Assembly (NCBI GenBank): GCA_017618195.1
Contig: JAFZUW010000074.1
Span: 62,001 to 126,000 of the forward strand
Reading direction: 5' to 3'
Source of the DNA: Lachnospiraceae bacterium
Lineage (GTDB): Bacteria; Bacillota; Clostridia; Lachnospirales; Lachnospiraceae
DNA: 64,000 bases
Of this stretch, positions 35,414 through 43,289 are shown piece after piece (the first letter of the stretch is position 1; every line of letters starts with the position of its first letter). Under the pieces are notes generated by a model that was not told the DNA's origin, made no database searches, and was given only the letters and a program-made list of their open reading frames with translations. Both the position numbers and the translations under genes were made by a program.

Positions 35414-36090
35414 TGGAATAGTCCTTCCTTCTTTTTTATTCTTTCCAACTTCTTCCCTACCGGTCCGGTAAGGAGAAGGAGAAACACGACATTAGAGACG
35501 GCGTACTCCGCCGTCAGCGGCAGCGCGGCCGCAATCGCCGCGGCATACCCTTTGAGGACAAATGTGCCCTCCGCCCATAAAACCGTCCAGACGTCCATCG
35601 TGACGGAGTATCCGACTCCGGCAAGCGCGCCGAAGACACACAGCGCGATCCGGTTCTTCTTAAGAGGCTTTCGAAGAAGCCCCGCGAGCAGTCCGATAAT
35701 ACCCCAGGCAAACATCTGAAACGGCGTCCACGGTCCGTGTCCGAAATAGAAATTGGACACTGCGGCCGACAGCGATCCGACCACAAATCCGGCTTCCCCG
35801 CCGAAGCTTAAGGCCACGATGATCGTCACCGCCGTTACCGGTTTGAAACCCGGGATCGCGGCAAATACGATGCGGCCGATTACCGACAGCGCAATCAATA
35901 CCGCAAGCACCATCAGTTCCTTGGCCGTACTGTCGCGCCTCTCAAACGCGTAGAGAAGCGGAATGCACGAAAGCACCGCGACAAGAAGCGCAAGCCATGC
36001 GTAAAAGCGGTCGCGAAATACCAAAGCACCGCCGATCACAAGCGCCGGGATCAGAACCGCCAACAGAATAATCGTAATTGCTTTCTTCAT
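35410..36090 (-). CDS. ECF transporter S component, probably for cobalamin or a precursor
   Basis: 226 residues from the ATG at 36090, whose ATGA overlaps the ecfA stop. Six hydrophobic segments; VLIALSVIGRIVFAAIPGFKPVTAVTII and SFGGEAGFVVGSLSAAVSNF fit the CblT/CbrT-type S components. It would bind the vitamin in the membrane and hand it to the EcfT/EcfA energising module. Specificity for B12 is inferred from the riboswitch upstream of the operon and the transcobalamin-like protein downstream. Confidence 0.85.
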   Translation of the reverse strand: MKKAITIILLAVLIPALVIGGALVFRDRFYAWLALLVAVLSCIPLLYAFERRDSTAKELMVLAVLIALSVIGRIVFAAIPGFKPVTAVTIIVALSFGGEAGFVVGSLSAAVSNFYFGHGPWTPFQMFAWGIIGLLAGLLRKPLKKNRIALCVFGALAGVGYSVTMDVWTVLWAEGTFVLKGYAAAIAAALPLTAEYAVSNVVFLLLLTGPVGKKLERIKKKEGLFQ

Positions 36091-37757
36091 GACGTGACCC
36101 GTCCGTTTCCGAGGCAAAGCTTTGCAACTTCTTCACAGGTGATTGGGTTGTCATAATAGCCTCTTGCGATCCGGCATGCTGCCGTCGTATAAAACGCGTT
36201 GTTTGAAAACACTTCACGGACCGTTCCGGAAACCGCAACGTCTCCGTCGAAGAAAAGCCCCGCTCGGTCCGCGCATTCCGCGGCAAATTCGGCGTCATGC
36301 GTTACCGTAAGGATCGTCGTTCCTTCCGCCTTCACGGCGCTTAAGATGCGCTTCAGTTCCGTTTTATACGCGGCATCAAGACCTTTGGTCGGTTCATCCA
36401 AAAGAAGCAGTCTCGGACGTAGCAGAAGCACTTTTCCGAGCGCCGCCTTCTGCTGCTCTCCGCCGCTTAAGTCATACGGATGTCTCGCCTGAAGGCCGGC
36501 GGTTCCGAGCTTTGAAGACATCTCTTCGATCGCGCGGTTCCGCTCCGCTCCCGTAATTCCCATTGTCTTGCAGGCAAGTTCCCAGTCTTCCCGCACCGTG
36601 TCACATACGAATACGGCCTTCGGATCCTGCGGAAGCATCGCCGTAACCCCGCGGTTACGCTCTCCGTCCCGGTAGGAGCGGATCGGCTGACCGAACAGCC
36701 GTACCGAACCGGCATAGGCGCGGAGCACGCCGCAGATTACGGAAAGCAGTGTCGTTTTGCCGCTGCCGTTTCCGCCGAGCAGGCAGTAGTGTTCGCCCTC
36801 GTATACCGTCAATGACGTATCGCGAAGCACGTCTGTTCCTTTCTTTCCGTATCGGAACCAGGCCTCGCGGATTTCAACCGCAGGCTTATCGGAAGTTATA
36901 CTCTCCTCCGTTTCCACCGTACGGATTTCGTTTCCGTAACGCTTTACCATGCGCTGTCCTTCCGCTACCGAAAGCGGCGCCGGTCCGCTCTCTTTGAGCA
37001 TCCCGTACAGTCTGACCGAGGCAGGAAGCCCTGCTGCCATGCCTTGGTTCTTCTCATTCAGATATCGTCCGATTCCGTCGGCTGGACCGTCGTACGAAAC
37101 CGCTCCTTCTTCTAAAAACAGCACGCGGTCTGCCATCGGCAGAATCTCCTCGAGCCGGTGTTCCGCGATCAGAACGGTCACGCCGAGTTCGCGGTGAAGC
37201 CGTCCGATCATCGCGAAGAAATCGCCTGCCGCGATCGGATCAAGCTGCGCCGTCGGCTCATCTAAGAGCAGCACGCGCGGCTCAAGCGTCATTACGGAAG
37301 CAAGGTTTAAAAGCTGCTTCTGACCGCCCGATAGCTGTTCGGTCTTTTTATGAAACCACGCCTCAATCCCGAAATAGGCAACCATTTCCGCGACCCTTGA
37401 GCGGATCGTCTCCTGCTTCATTCCGAGATTCTCGGGGGCAAATGCCAGTTCCTGCCATACGGCATCCATTACGATCTGGCTGTCCGGATCCTGCGCGAGA
37501 TACCCGATCTGCGAGCATGACACGCGCGGTTCCGTTTCCTCGTAGCATTTGCCGAGATAACGGCGTTCACCCGAAAGCTGCCCGAACGGCGCGATTTCCT
37601 TTTTGAGAAGCTTTAACAGCGTGGACTTCCCGCATCCCGAAGGACCGCACACGATCGTAAAACTGCCTTCCGAAAGCGCAAAGGAAACGTTCTTAAGCGC
37701 CGGCTTCTCTCCGTCCGGATATGTAAACGTCAGATTTTCGACCTGTAATAATCCCAT
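36087..37757 (-). CDS. ecfA: ECF transporter ATPase with two fused ABC domains
   Basis: 556 residues with two nucleotide-binding domains. Domain 1: Walker A CGPSGCGKSTLLKLL, signature EQLSGGQKQLLNLA, Walker B VLLLDEPTAQLD. Domain 2: LGGNGSGKTTLLSVI, YDLSGGEQQKAALGK, LLLLDEPTKGLD. It replaces the EcfA1/EcfA2 pair. It drives uptake by the EcfT/S module. Its start lies 28 bases inside the end of ecfT, in another frame, and it overlaps the S gene by ATGA. Confidence 0.94.
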   Translation of the reverse strand: MGLLQVENLTFTYPDGEKPALKNVSFALSEGSFTIVCGPSGCGKSTLLKLLKKEIAPFGQLSGERRYLGKCYEETEPRVSCSQIGYLAQDPDSQIVMDAVWQELAFAPENLGMKQETIRSRVAEMVAYFGIEAWFHKKTEQLSGGQKQLLNLASVMTLEPRVLLLDEPTAQLDPIAAGDFFAMIGRLHRELGVTVLIAEHRLEEILPMADRVLFLEEGAVSYDGPADGIGRYLNEKNQGMAAGLPASVRLYGMLKESGPAPLSVAEGQRMVKRYGNEIRTVETEESITSDKPAVEIREAWFRYGKKGTDVLRDTSLTVYEGEHYCLLGGNGSGKTTLLSVICGVLRAYAGSVRLFGQPIRSYRDGERNRGVTAMLPQDPKAVFVCDTVREDWELACKTMGITGAERNRAIEEMSSKLGTAGLQARHPYDLSGGEQQKAALGKVLLLRPRLLLLDEPTKGLDAAYKTELKRILSAVKAEGTTILTVTHDAEFAAECADRAGLFFDGDVAVSGTVREVFSNNAFYTTAACRIARGYYDNPITCEEVAKLCLGNGRVTS

Positions 37758-38605
37758 TGTATCCGATTCTTACCTTCCGTGAATGCCGCTGCCGTTACAA
37801 GCAGACAGTACAATATGAGTCCGAACATCGTCACCGGGCCGCTCTCCATCGAAAGCGCCGGATAGAATTGAAACGCCAGCTTACCGGATGCCAGAATGCC
37901 GATCAGCACCGCATCGGCCGCGAGTATCAGGCTGAGCCGCAAGGCGTCCGCTTTCCGGAAGCGGTACGGCGTGTAGGTCGTTCTTCCTTTCAGCCCGTAG
38001 CCCCGTGCCTTCATGGACGAACTGACCGCCGTCGCGTGATCAAGCGACCATGTTACGATCATCGAGAACACCTTTGCTCCGCCGGTTATCCGGTCGGCCA
38101 TCTCGCCGTTTCCGTAAAGCCCGAGTTCCTTCTGTGTGTCGCGCATCTGTGAGGCGCGGTTTCGAAGGAGCGGCACGAGCCGCAGCGAAGAAGACAGTAA
38201 GAGCGCCGTCTTCGGGAATGACCGTCCGAGAAGCGCGAGCAGTTTTTCGCTGCTTACCATTTGATTAAAGATCCTGCACCACAGCAGCACGGACAGGACG
38301 CACAAGGCATTCCGCACGCCGTAAAGGATCGATTCAAGCGTTATTGCATGACCGTTTAAAAAGAACAGTTCCGTCTGCCCCCGATGCGAAAAGAGCGGGT
38401 TGACCGCGACGACCAGAAGGAACAGTCCGGAAAGCCACAGTACCGTTCTTACCTTGGGCGGTTCGGGCTCGGTCAGGATCAGAAAAAGTACCGCACCGGA
38501 AAATGCCGCGATATGCAGCACCGGGTTCAGCGAAAACATGGCCGGTATCGTCACCGAAAGAACATACGCGACAAGCACTGCGGGATGTATCCGTTCGTAT
38601 GCCAT
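37730..38605 (-). CDS. ecfT: ECF transporter transmembrane subunit
   Basis: 291 residues with about six membrane helices. The coupling motifs show as SSSLRLVPLLRNRA and AVSSSMKARGYGLKGRT (Ala-Arg-Gly box). EcfT links the ATPase to the S component. GGAGG stands seven bases before the ATG. It is the first gene after the cobalamin riboswitch, so the whole operon should be switched off when B12 is plentiful. Confidence 0.92.
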   Translation of the reverse strand: MAYERIHPAVLVAYVLSVTIPAMFSLNPVLHIAAFSGAVLFLILTEPEPPKVRTVLWLSGLFLLVVAVNPLFSHRGQTELFFLNGHAITLESILYGVRNALCVLSVLLWCRIFNQMVSSEKLLALLGRSFPKTALLLSSSLRLVPLLRNRASQMRDTQKELGLYGNGEMADRITGGAKVFSMIVTWSLDHATAVSSSMKARGYGLKGRTTYTPYRFRKADALRLSLILAADAVLIGILASGKLAFQFYPALSMESGPVTMFGLILYCLLVTAAAFTEGKNRIQWDYYRSKI

Positions 38606-38710
38606 CTGCGTTCCTCCTTTCGCCTTTCTGATAAGCGGTCACTGCCTGATTTTGACATGGCCCGGCTTCGGGCGGAAGCCGGCGTATTTCCCTGCCCGTT
38701 TAACATATAA

Positions 38711-38739
38711 AAAGCCCCTCACCTTTTCGTGAGGGGCAA
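38711..38739 (-). terminator. Expression-platform terminator of the cobalamin riboswitch
   Basis: Minus strand GCCCCTCAC / GTGAGGGGC perfect stem (38716-38739) with loop GAAAAG, then TTTTT. It lies between the aptamer and ecfT and can stop transcription when the vitamin is bound. Confidence 0.88.
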
Positions 38740-38835
38740 CTGATAACCGCATGAAACAAAGCCCTGGGCCATCTTAAGGATGTGCACCAAAGCCTTTCCG
38801 GCGATATATCGGCTGCACTCTCCCATTGCCCAAGC

Positions 38836-39010
38836 GTGATTACCTGAAAAGATACGGCAGGTCTCCTGACTTATGATATAGCAGTCCTGCGTAAAGGCGC
38901 GCCTTCTCGGGAATGACCCCAATGGCATCCGCGTCTTCTTCGTCAAATACAGTAATGGCGGTTGTTCCGGATTCGAACCGGATTCCCTATTAATCTACTC
39001 ATCTTCACAA
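38836..39010 (-). ncRNA. Cobalamin (B12) riboswitch aptamer
   Basis: Minus-strand sequence has the family landmarks in order: TAATAGGGAATCCGG with the CCGGAACAACCGCC segment, TACTGTATTTGACG, GCCATTGGGG, CGAGAAGGCGCGCC and the B12 box AGTCAGGAGACCTGCC. The first and last strands (GATTAA... and ...GGTAATC) pair as P1. It precedes the terminator at 38711-38739 and the ecf operon. Confidence 0.95.
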
Positions 39011-39120
39011 CTTTCAAACCGTATCTTCCATATCGATATATGATTTGTCAAAGAGTATAACATAACTCTTCCGTTATTACAATCCATTTTCACGGGCAGG
39101 AGGCGCTGCAACGCCGGCCT

Positions 39121-39213
39121 TTTGCGGGGGTCAGAGTGCGCCTCCGGCGTTTGCGGGGGTCAGCACACGGTGCCTCCGGCGTTTGCGGGGGGCAGTACAC
39201 GGTGCCTCCGGCG
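39121..39213. repeat. Three tandem repeats of 29-32 bp
   Basis: Units TTTGCGGGGGTCAG...GCCTCCGGCG at 39121-39149, 39150-39181 and 39182-39213; the last two are nearly identical, the first lacks three bases. They lie in the gap between the riboswitch and the P-loop gene. Apart from these, 39011-39120 holds nothing I can recognise. Confidence 0.75.
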
Positions 39214-39247
39214 TTTAAGATATGTACCCGTATCCCGGAACACAGGA

Positions 39248-39270
39248 AAAGGGCACCGTTTCCGATGCCC
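39248..39270 (-). terminator. Possible terminator of the P-loop/H1-tail gene
   Basis: Minus strand GGGCATC / GGTGCCC stem followed by TTTTCC, 16 bases after the stop codon. Confidence 0.45.
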
Positions 39271-39285
39271 CTCATTCCGTTTGGT

Positions 39286-40023
39286 TTATTTTGTTCTCCC
39301 GGCTGCTTTCTTCGGCTTTTCCGAAGCGGTTTTCGCCTTCGGCTCCTTGGCCGCTTTCTTCGGTTCCGCCTTTTCGGGCTTGGCCGTCTTCTTCGGTTCC
39401 GTCTTTACGGACTTGGCCGTTTTCTTTGTTTCCCCGGCTTCCGCCTTCGCTGCCTTCGCCTTCCCGGCGGGCTCAGCGGATCCCTTCGCAGCTTTCTTCG
39501 GCTCGGCCTTCGCATTTTCCCTGTCCGCTTTCACAGCCGCGTCGATATGTCTGCAGATTTCCTTGCAAACCTGATCGGGCGTCTTGCCGTCCGTTTTGAT
39601 GACGGTCTCGCCCGGATACGGCGGCAGCTGCAGCCAGAAGAACGACACCGTCTTCTTCTCGCCGGAAGCGTCCTTGCGCATCTTCAGCGTATCTTCGGAG
39701 CACACGAGCTGGAAGCTCAGGATATCATAATCGTCGGCCTTGATCGAACGGAGTATGTTCTCTCTCGCATCCGGATCGCTCATCACGACGGAGGAAAATA
39801 CGACATATTCAAATCCGGAATTCAGATAGGTGGAAATCAGAAACGCCATGTTCTTATCGCCGTTTCTGGAACGGTTGTCCTCGATCGAATACGGGTTTAC
39901 GTACCAGCACCAGTCGCCGTTACAGAATGCGCTGTTTACATAGTGTTCGAAGATCTTCTGTCCGACTGTGGATTTGCCGACACACGGCCCTCCGCTTAAG
40001 ATGATCAGTTTCTTTGATGCCAT
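39286..40023 (-). CDS. P-loop kinase-like protein with histone-H1-like tail
   Basis: 245 residues. The first 160 form a small P-loop NTPase: LIILSGGPCVGKSTVGQKIF (Walker A GGPCVGKST), then YVVFSSVVMSDPDARENIL (Walker B-like strand) and a LQLVC-type strand; it looks like an adenylate- or shikimate-kinase-type fold with unknown substrate. The last 80 residues are made of Lys, Ala, Glu, Pro and Thr (KKAAKGSAEP, KTAKSVKTEPKKTAKPEK), like eukaryotic H1 and bacterial H1-like proteins, and may bind DNA or RNA. It follows the GH3 gene divergently only in distance; same strand, no clear operon. Confidence 0.75.
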   Translation of the reverse strand: MASKKLIILSGGPCVGKSTVGQKIFEHYVNSAFCNGDWCWYVNPYSIEDNRSRNGDKNMAFLISTYLNSGFEYVVFSSVVMSDPDARENILRSIKADDYDILSFQLVCSEDTLKMRKDASGEKKTVSFFWLQLPPYPGETVIKTDGKTPDQVCKEICRHIDAAVKADRENAKAEPKKAAKGSAEPAGKAKAAKAEAGETKKTAKSVKTEPKKTAKPEKAEPKKAAKEPKAKTASEKPKKAAGRTK

Positions 40024-40082
40024 CAGGGATACCTCCGGATGAATATTCAGGGTGCCGGAAAAGGGCGGCTGCCTTGTTATGT

Positions 40083-42527
40083 TTACTCGAATTTCAGGAA
40101 CAGCTCGATGAGACGCTTGGCACTGCGAAGCAGGTCCTCACGCTTCAGGACGCCGATCTCCATCGCCTTTCTGAGACGGTCCGGGAAGCCGGCAGGCATC
40201 TTCACGTCGTTGCCCGCAAGCACTTCCTTATAGTGCTCGCCGCGGTTCCACCAGTCGGTCATCACAAGACCTTTAAAGCCCCACTCGTCTCTGAGGATAC
40301 CGGTTAAGAGTTCCTCCGACTCCGAGCAGCGGCGGCCGTTGATCAGGTTATAGGAACTCATCACGCACCAGGGATCGGATTCCTTCACAATGATCTCAAA
40401 CACCTTGAGATAAATCTCACGAAGCGCTCTCTTCGATACTCTTGCGTCGCAATAGATACGGTTCGTTTCCTTGTTGTTGCAGGCAAAATGCTTTACGGTT
40501 GCGGCAACCTTGTTCGTCTGGATACCGCGAACTTCGGCTGCTGCCAGCTTGCCGGCGAGAAGCGGATCTTCAGAGAGATACTCGAAGTTTCGTCCGCACA
40601 TCGGATTCCGGTGAATGTTGACCGCCGGAGCAAGCCACATAAAGATGTTGCATTCCTTCAGTTCAGCACCTGCCGCGGCGCCGATGTTATAAAGCAGCTG
40701 CTCGTCCCACGTCGATGCAAGAAGCGTCGCGCACGGCCAGCAGGTCGTATGAACGCCGCAATACGCGCCGAGCCGTACGCCGGCAGGGCCGTCCGCGGTC
40801 ATAAACGAAGGGATTCCGGCCTCGGGCAGATTGCCCATGCCGAACGTGTTCGCCATACCCGTGTTGGGCTGTCCTCCGAGCAGATGGATCAGCTCGTCGT
40901 CCGTCAAAGCGGAAAGAAAACCTTCCATCGTTCCTTTGCCGCCCATCTCTTTCGGAAGCGTGATCCCTTCCCGGTACGGGCGGTTGATCAGATGCTGCTC
41001 ACGGGACCGCACATAAGGAGTATAACCCGAGTCAGCGCCTTTTGCAACCCGTCCGATCGCGTCGTAATCGGAATCATAAGGTTCTCCGGTCGGAAGGGCT
41101 TCCTTCGTGCCGTCCGCGCAAAGTCTTTCGGCAAGAGACGTCGGTGCGAGGCGGCCGGAAAGCCGCTCCGTGATCCTATCTTCCGAAAGAACAAGCGTCT
41201 CGGAAAGCTCCTTCGCATCACGTACGGAAGTTCCGAGCGCGAAACGGTATGTGCCGGCTTCCAGAACGAAGCAATCGGCTGCGATCTTTCCGAGATCGTC
41301 GAAGCTTGCGAACGAATCAACCGGCGCGGTAAGGGTCAGAAGTTCCTCATCCCCGGGCTTCAATTCTCCGGTCTTTCCGAATGCGATCAGTGTCCGTCCA
41401 GCTTTGCCGAGTTTCCCTTGCGGCGCCTCAACATAAAGCTGCAGAATTTCGCGGCCCGCAACATTTCCCGTATTCTTCACAAAAACGGAAACCGTAACGG
41501 TATCGTCCGCAATCTCAGTGCCCGCTTCGCGAATACCGAACGTCGTATACGACAGTCCGTAGCCGAACGGATACACGACATGCTCCGCCGCTCCCGGGAC
41601 CGTTTCAAAATAACGGTAGCCGACATAGATATCTTCATCGTAAGGAGCATAGCGGCCGTTCTCATGGAAGGTCGCGGTTGACGGATAAGCATCAAGCGAA
41701 TCCGCGAATGTATCCGGCAGTTTGCCGCACGGATTCCCGATTCCGCACAGAAGCTCCGCCGCAGCGGTACCGCCCTCCATACCGGGCGACCACAGATACA
41801 AAGCGGCATCTATCCCGTCGGTCCGAAGGAAACTCAAATCCATCATTCCGCCGACATTTAAAAGAACAACCACGGTCGGGAAAGCCTTTCTCGCTTCCTT
41901 TATCATCTTCGCTTCCACATCGGAAAGGTAGAAATCCCTGCGCGGGAAAATCTGCGCAGACAGCTCGTTCATCGGTACGCACAGGTTCTCAAACGACTCC
42001 GTGTCATCCTGCCCGATGATCCACGGGTTTACTTCGTCTTCGTAGAAAGAAATCTCCGAGCGGTCCCAGCCTTCGCCGCTGAAACGGCTGATCGACACAA
42101 CCGCGATATCGGCGTATACGGACGCCTCGCGAAGAAGCTTCTCCGGAATCTCCGGCTCGATGATCATGCCGGGAGCGTATCCTTTGCCGTACTGCTCCTT
42201 CACATAGTCACGGTAAAACTCGCAAAGCGGCTCAAACACTTCGTGTCCGCCGACTTCCTTAAACCCGTCGTAAACGTTCTTCGAGTACGCGCAGTATACG
42301 TCTCCGCTGCCGCCGCCTCCGCGAACGTAATCAAACGTTCCTTTGCCGAGCAGCGCGATCTTTGCGCCCTTTCGAAGCGGCAGGGCTCCGTTGTTCTCAA
42401 GAAGCACCATGCCATCCTTTGCCGCCTGCTTCGAGAGCGCTCTGTGTTCCGCGCTTCCCGTTACAAACGTTCCGTTCTCTCCCACAGGGAGAATCGGACA
42501 ATATTTGGCTCTCGCCCATCTGTCCAT
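40083..42527 (-). CDS. Family GH3 glycoside hydrolase with permuted domain order
   Basis: 814 residues without a signal peptide. The usual C-terminal alpha/beta sandwich comes first (LLGKGTFDYVRGGGGSGDV, about 57-75, and VVLLNVGGMMDLSF), then a fibronectin-III-like domain (about 340-430), and last the TIM barrel (from about 510) with TADGPAGVRLGAYCG, KHFACNN and the nucleophile Asp near 758 in GLVMTDWWNRGEHY. Known GH3 enzymes of rumen bacteria such as Butyrivibrio and Ruminococcus have this reversed order. It is likely an intracellular beta-glucosidase or beta-xylosidase. It is 24 bases downstream of the SIMPL gene. Confidence 0.93.
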   Translation of the reverse strand: MDRWARAKYCPILPVGENGTFVTGSAEHRALSKQAAKDGMVLLENNGALPLRKGAKIALLGKGTFDYVRGGGGSGDVYCAYSKNVYDGFKEVGGHEVFEPLCEFYRDYVKEQYGKGYAPGMIIEPEIPEKLLREASVYADIAVVSISRFSGEGWDRSEISFYEDEVNPWIIGQDDTESFENLCVPMNELSAQIFPRRDFYLSDVEAKMIKEARKAFPTVVVLLNVGGMMDLSFLRTDGIDAALYLWSPGMEGGTAAAELLCGIGNPCGKLPDTFADSLDAYPSTATFHENGRYAPYDEDIYVGYRYFETVPGAAEHVVYPFGYGLSYTTFGIREAGTEIADDTVTVSVFVKNTGNVAGREILQLYVEAPQGKLGKAGRTLIAFGKTGELKPGDEELLTLTAPVDSFASFDDLGKIAADCFVLEAGTYRFALGTSVRDAKELSETLVLSEDRITERLSGRLAPTSLAERLCADGTKEALPTGEPYDSDYDAIGRVAKGADSGYTPYVRSREQHLINRPYREGITLPKEMGGKGTMEGFLSALTDDELIHLLGGQPNTGMANTFGMGNLPEAGIPSFMTADGPAGVRLGAYCGVHTTCWPCATLLASTWDEQLLYNIGAAAGAELKECNIFMWLAPAVNIHRNPMCGRNFEYLSEDPLLAGKLAAAEVRGIQTNKVAATVKHFACNNKETNRIYCDARVSKRALREIYLKVFEIIVKESDPWCVMSSYNLINGRRCSESEELLTGILRDEWGFKGLVMTDWWNRGEHYKEVLAGNDVKMPAGFPDRLRKAMEIGVLKREDLLRSAKRLIELFLKFE

Positions 42528-42551
42528 CTGAAAATCCTCCTTTAAATACGC

Positions 42552-43211
42552 TTACATGATTTCAAAACAAATCGTCACGTTGTCATCCACTTGGATGTCA
42601 TCCGCGACCATATTGAATCCGTATGTTCCTTCCTGCTTCGCCGAGCAGTCCATTGCCATGCTCCGAAGCATTACGGGTTCCGAGCAGATATCCGCGTTGC
42701 CGAAGGAATAATCGATCCGCGAGATATCGCCGAGCTTCACGCCGCTTGCCGCGGCAAGAACCGCTGCCTTCTCCTTTGCGTCCGCAACCGCCTTGCCGAG
42801 CAGGTCGTTTCGGCATTTTTCCAGATCGGCAACCGTATACTGAATCCGGAATTCCGTCTTCACGCCGCTCTTCGCAAGCGCATAAAGCACCTTTCCGAGA
42901 CGCTCGTTATCCGACGGAAACTCAATCTTTAACGACTGTTCAAACCGGTAGCCCTTGAATCTTTGCTTCCAGTTCCCGTTCTTGTCGCTGTACCCTTCGT
43001 ACTCCGCATCGACCGAAAAACGGATTGTCTTCAGGTCCTCTTCCTCAAACCCGCATCCGCAGAACACCTTCTGCAGCTTCTCACTCATCTCGGAAGACGC
43101 TTCCAGCGCTTTTTCATAATCCTTTTTCGTATCCGACAGGTTCATCATCAGACGGATCCTGTCCGGTTTTACCGAAAGTCTTCCGACACCGGTAACCTTC
43201 ATCTCACGCAT
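42552..43211 (-). CDS. SIMPL domain (DUF541) protein
   Basis: 219 residues from the ATG at 43211 (AGGAG eight bases upstream). VTGVGRLSVKPDRIRLMMNL is the family start; RFSVDAEYEGYSDKNGNW and YTVADLEKCRNDLLGKAVAD are the middle and helix of the SIMPL fold, and the end is beta. The function of this family is unknown in Firmicutes. No signal peptide. It precedes the GH3 gene in a probable two-gene operon; a perfect GCCGGCA/TGCCGGC stem lies upstream. Confidence 0.85.
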   Translation of the reverse strand: MREMKVTGVGRLSVKPDRIRLMMNLSDTKKDYEKALEASSEMSEKLQKVFCGCGFEEEDLKTIRFSVDAEYEGYSDKNGNWKQRFKGYRFEQSLKIEFPSDNERLGKVLYALAKSGVKTEFRIQYTVADLEKCRNDLLGKAVADAKEKAAVLAAASGVKLGDISRIDYSFGNADICSEPVMLRSMAMDCSAKQEGTYGFNMVADDIQVDDNVTICFEIM

Positions 43212-43289
43212 AGCCTGCTCCTTTCCTACCCACATAGTTTTCGCCGGCACCCGGAGATGCCGGCAAATCTCATGGCAAAATCTTGTTTT

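Noticed and set aside
38719-38946. 75-codon minus-strand frame before ecfT
   Set aside because: It lies wholly inside the cobalamin riboswitch and its terminator; the conserved bases are explained by RNA structure.
39121-39213. CRISPR array
   Set aside because: Units are contiguous without unique spacers, and no cas gene is near.
39090-39574. Several short frames over the GC-rich tandem repeats
   Set aside because: Frames exist on both strands because the repeats lack stop codons; no ribosome binding site or conserved product.
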